A stretch of DNA of 16,931 bases, from contig BNTW01000057.1 in assembly GCA_025996895.1 (NCBI GenBank), forward strand, positions 1 to 16,931, given 5' to 3'. This document shows, one piece after another, positions 16,912 through 16,931 of this stretch (positions are counted from its first letter, which is position 1; the number at the start of each line of letters is the position of its first letter). The notes below the pieces were generated by a model. That model saw nothing but the letters and a program-made list of their open reading frames with translations, was not told where the DNA came from and searched no databases. The translations under genes were made by a program, and so were the position numbers. This DNA is from Bacteroidia bacterium (GTDB lineage: Bacteria; Bacteroidota; Bacteroidia; Bacteroidales; Azobacteroidaceae).

Positions 16912-16931
16912 ATTGCCCAAACGCGCACCAC
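16874..16931. repeat. 14-base inverted repeat enclosing a reversed 30-base ppdK segment
   Basis: GTGGTGCGCGTTTG (16874-16887) and CAAACGCGCACCAC (16918-16931) are exact reverse complements. They enclose 30 bases (16888-16917) whose reverse complement encodes [10 protein letters not shown], the expected continuation of ppdK. The right arm reaches the last base of the window, so it cannot be seen whether the match continues beyond it. Confidence 0.9.

Noticed and set aside
16735..16920. Minus-strand ORF starting [14 protein letters not shown] as a separate gene
   Set aside because: Its first residues are the ppdK continuation read from the reversed segment; the rest is simply the antisense of ppdK.

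Overview
The window looks like a draft or metagenomic contig from a Bacteroidota (Bacteroidales-like) genome. The reasons are a SusC/SusD pair with a GH97 lipoprotein, proteins ending in type IX secretion (T9SS) tails, promoters of the TTG-N20-TAnnTTTG kind, and Bacteroidales-like PheT, YebC and pyruvate phosphate dikinase proteins. No rRNA, tRNA or CRISPR array was recognised.

Left part (1-8363, genes on the minus strand). A decayed transposase remnant (2-288) lies at the left edge. Next comes a polysaccharide-utilisation cluster read right to left: a small secreted protein of unknown function (7557-8363), a strong hairpin, a SusC-type TonB-dependent transporter (4330-7461), a SusD-type lipoprotein (2450-4303) and a GH97 alpha-glucosidase-type lipoprotein (427-2427), closed by a terminator. 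Divergent from it, across a 286-base AT-rich intergenic region, is a secreted beta-helix protein with a T9SS tail (8650-10602). Its three-aspartate pattern matches GH87 alpha-1,3-glucanases. A reasonable reading is an alpha-1,3-glucan (mutan, pseudonigeran or nigeran type) locus. The GH87 enzyme would cut the polymer outside the cell, SusCD would bind and import the oligosaccharides, and GH97 would release glucose. This is inferred from families and gene order. No sugar-sensing regulator is visible.

Right part (10603-16931, plus strand). These are mostly housekeeping genes: pheT, a DUF1016/YhcG-type gene that has lost its nuclease core, a 27-codon ORF that looks like a gene fragment or leader, yebC, and ppdK, which runs to the window edge.

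Three structural oddities stand out. pheT carries an in-frame insertion made of 7-base tandem repeats and a matching inverted arm. The DUF1016 gene has a clean internal deletion that joins its N-terminal domain to its extreme C-terminus. At the right edge, ppdK stops making sense at a 14-base inverted repeat because the next 30 bases are present in reverse-complement orientation, which means either an inversion or a fold-back assembly chimera.
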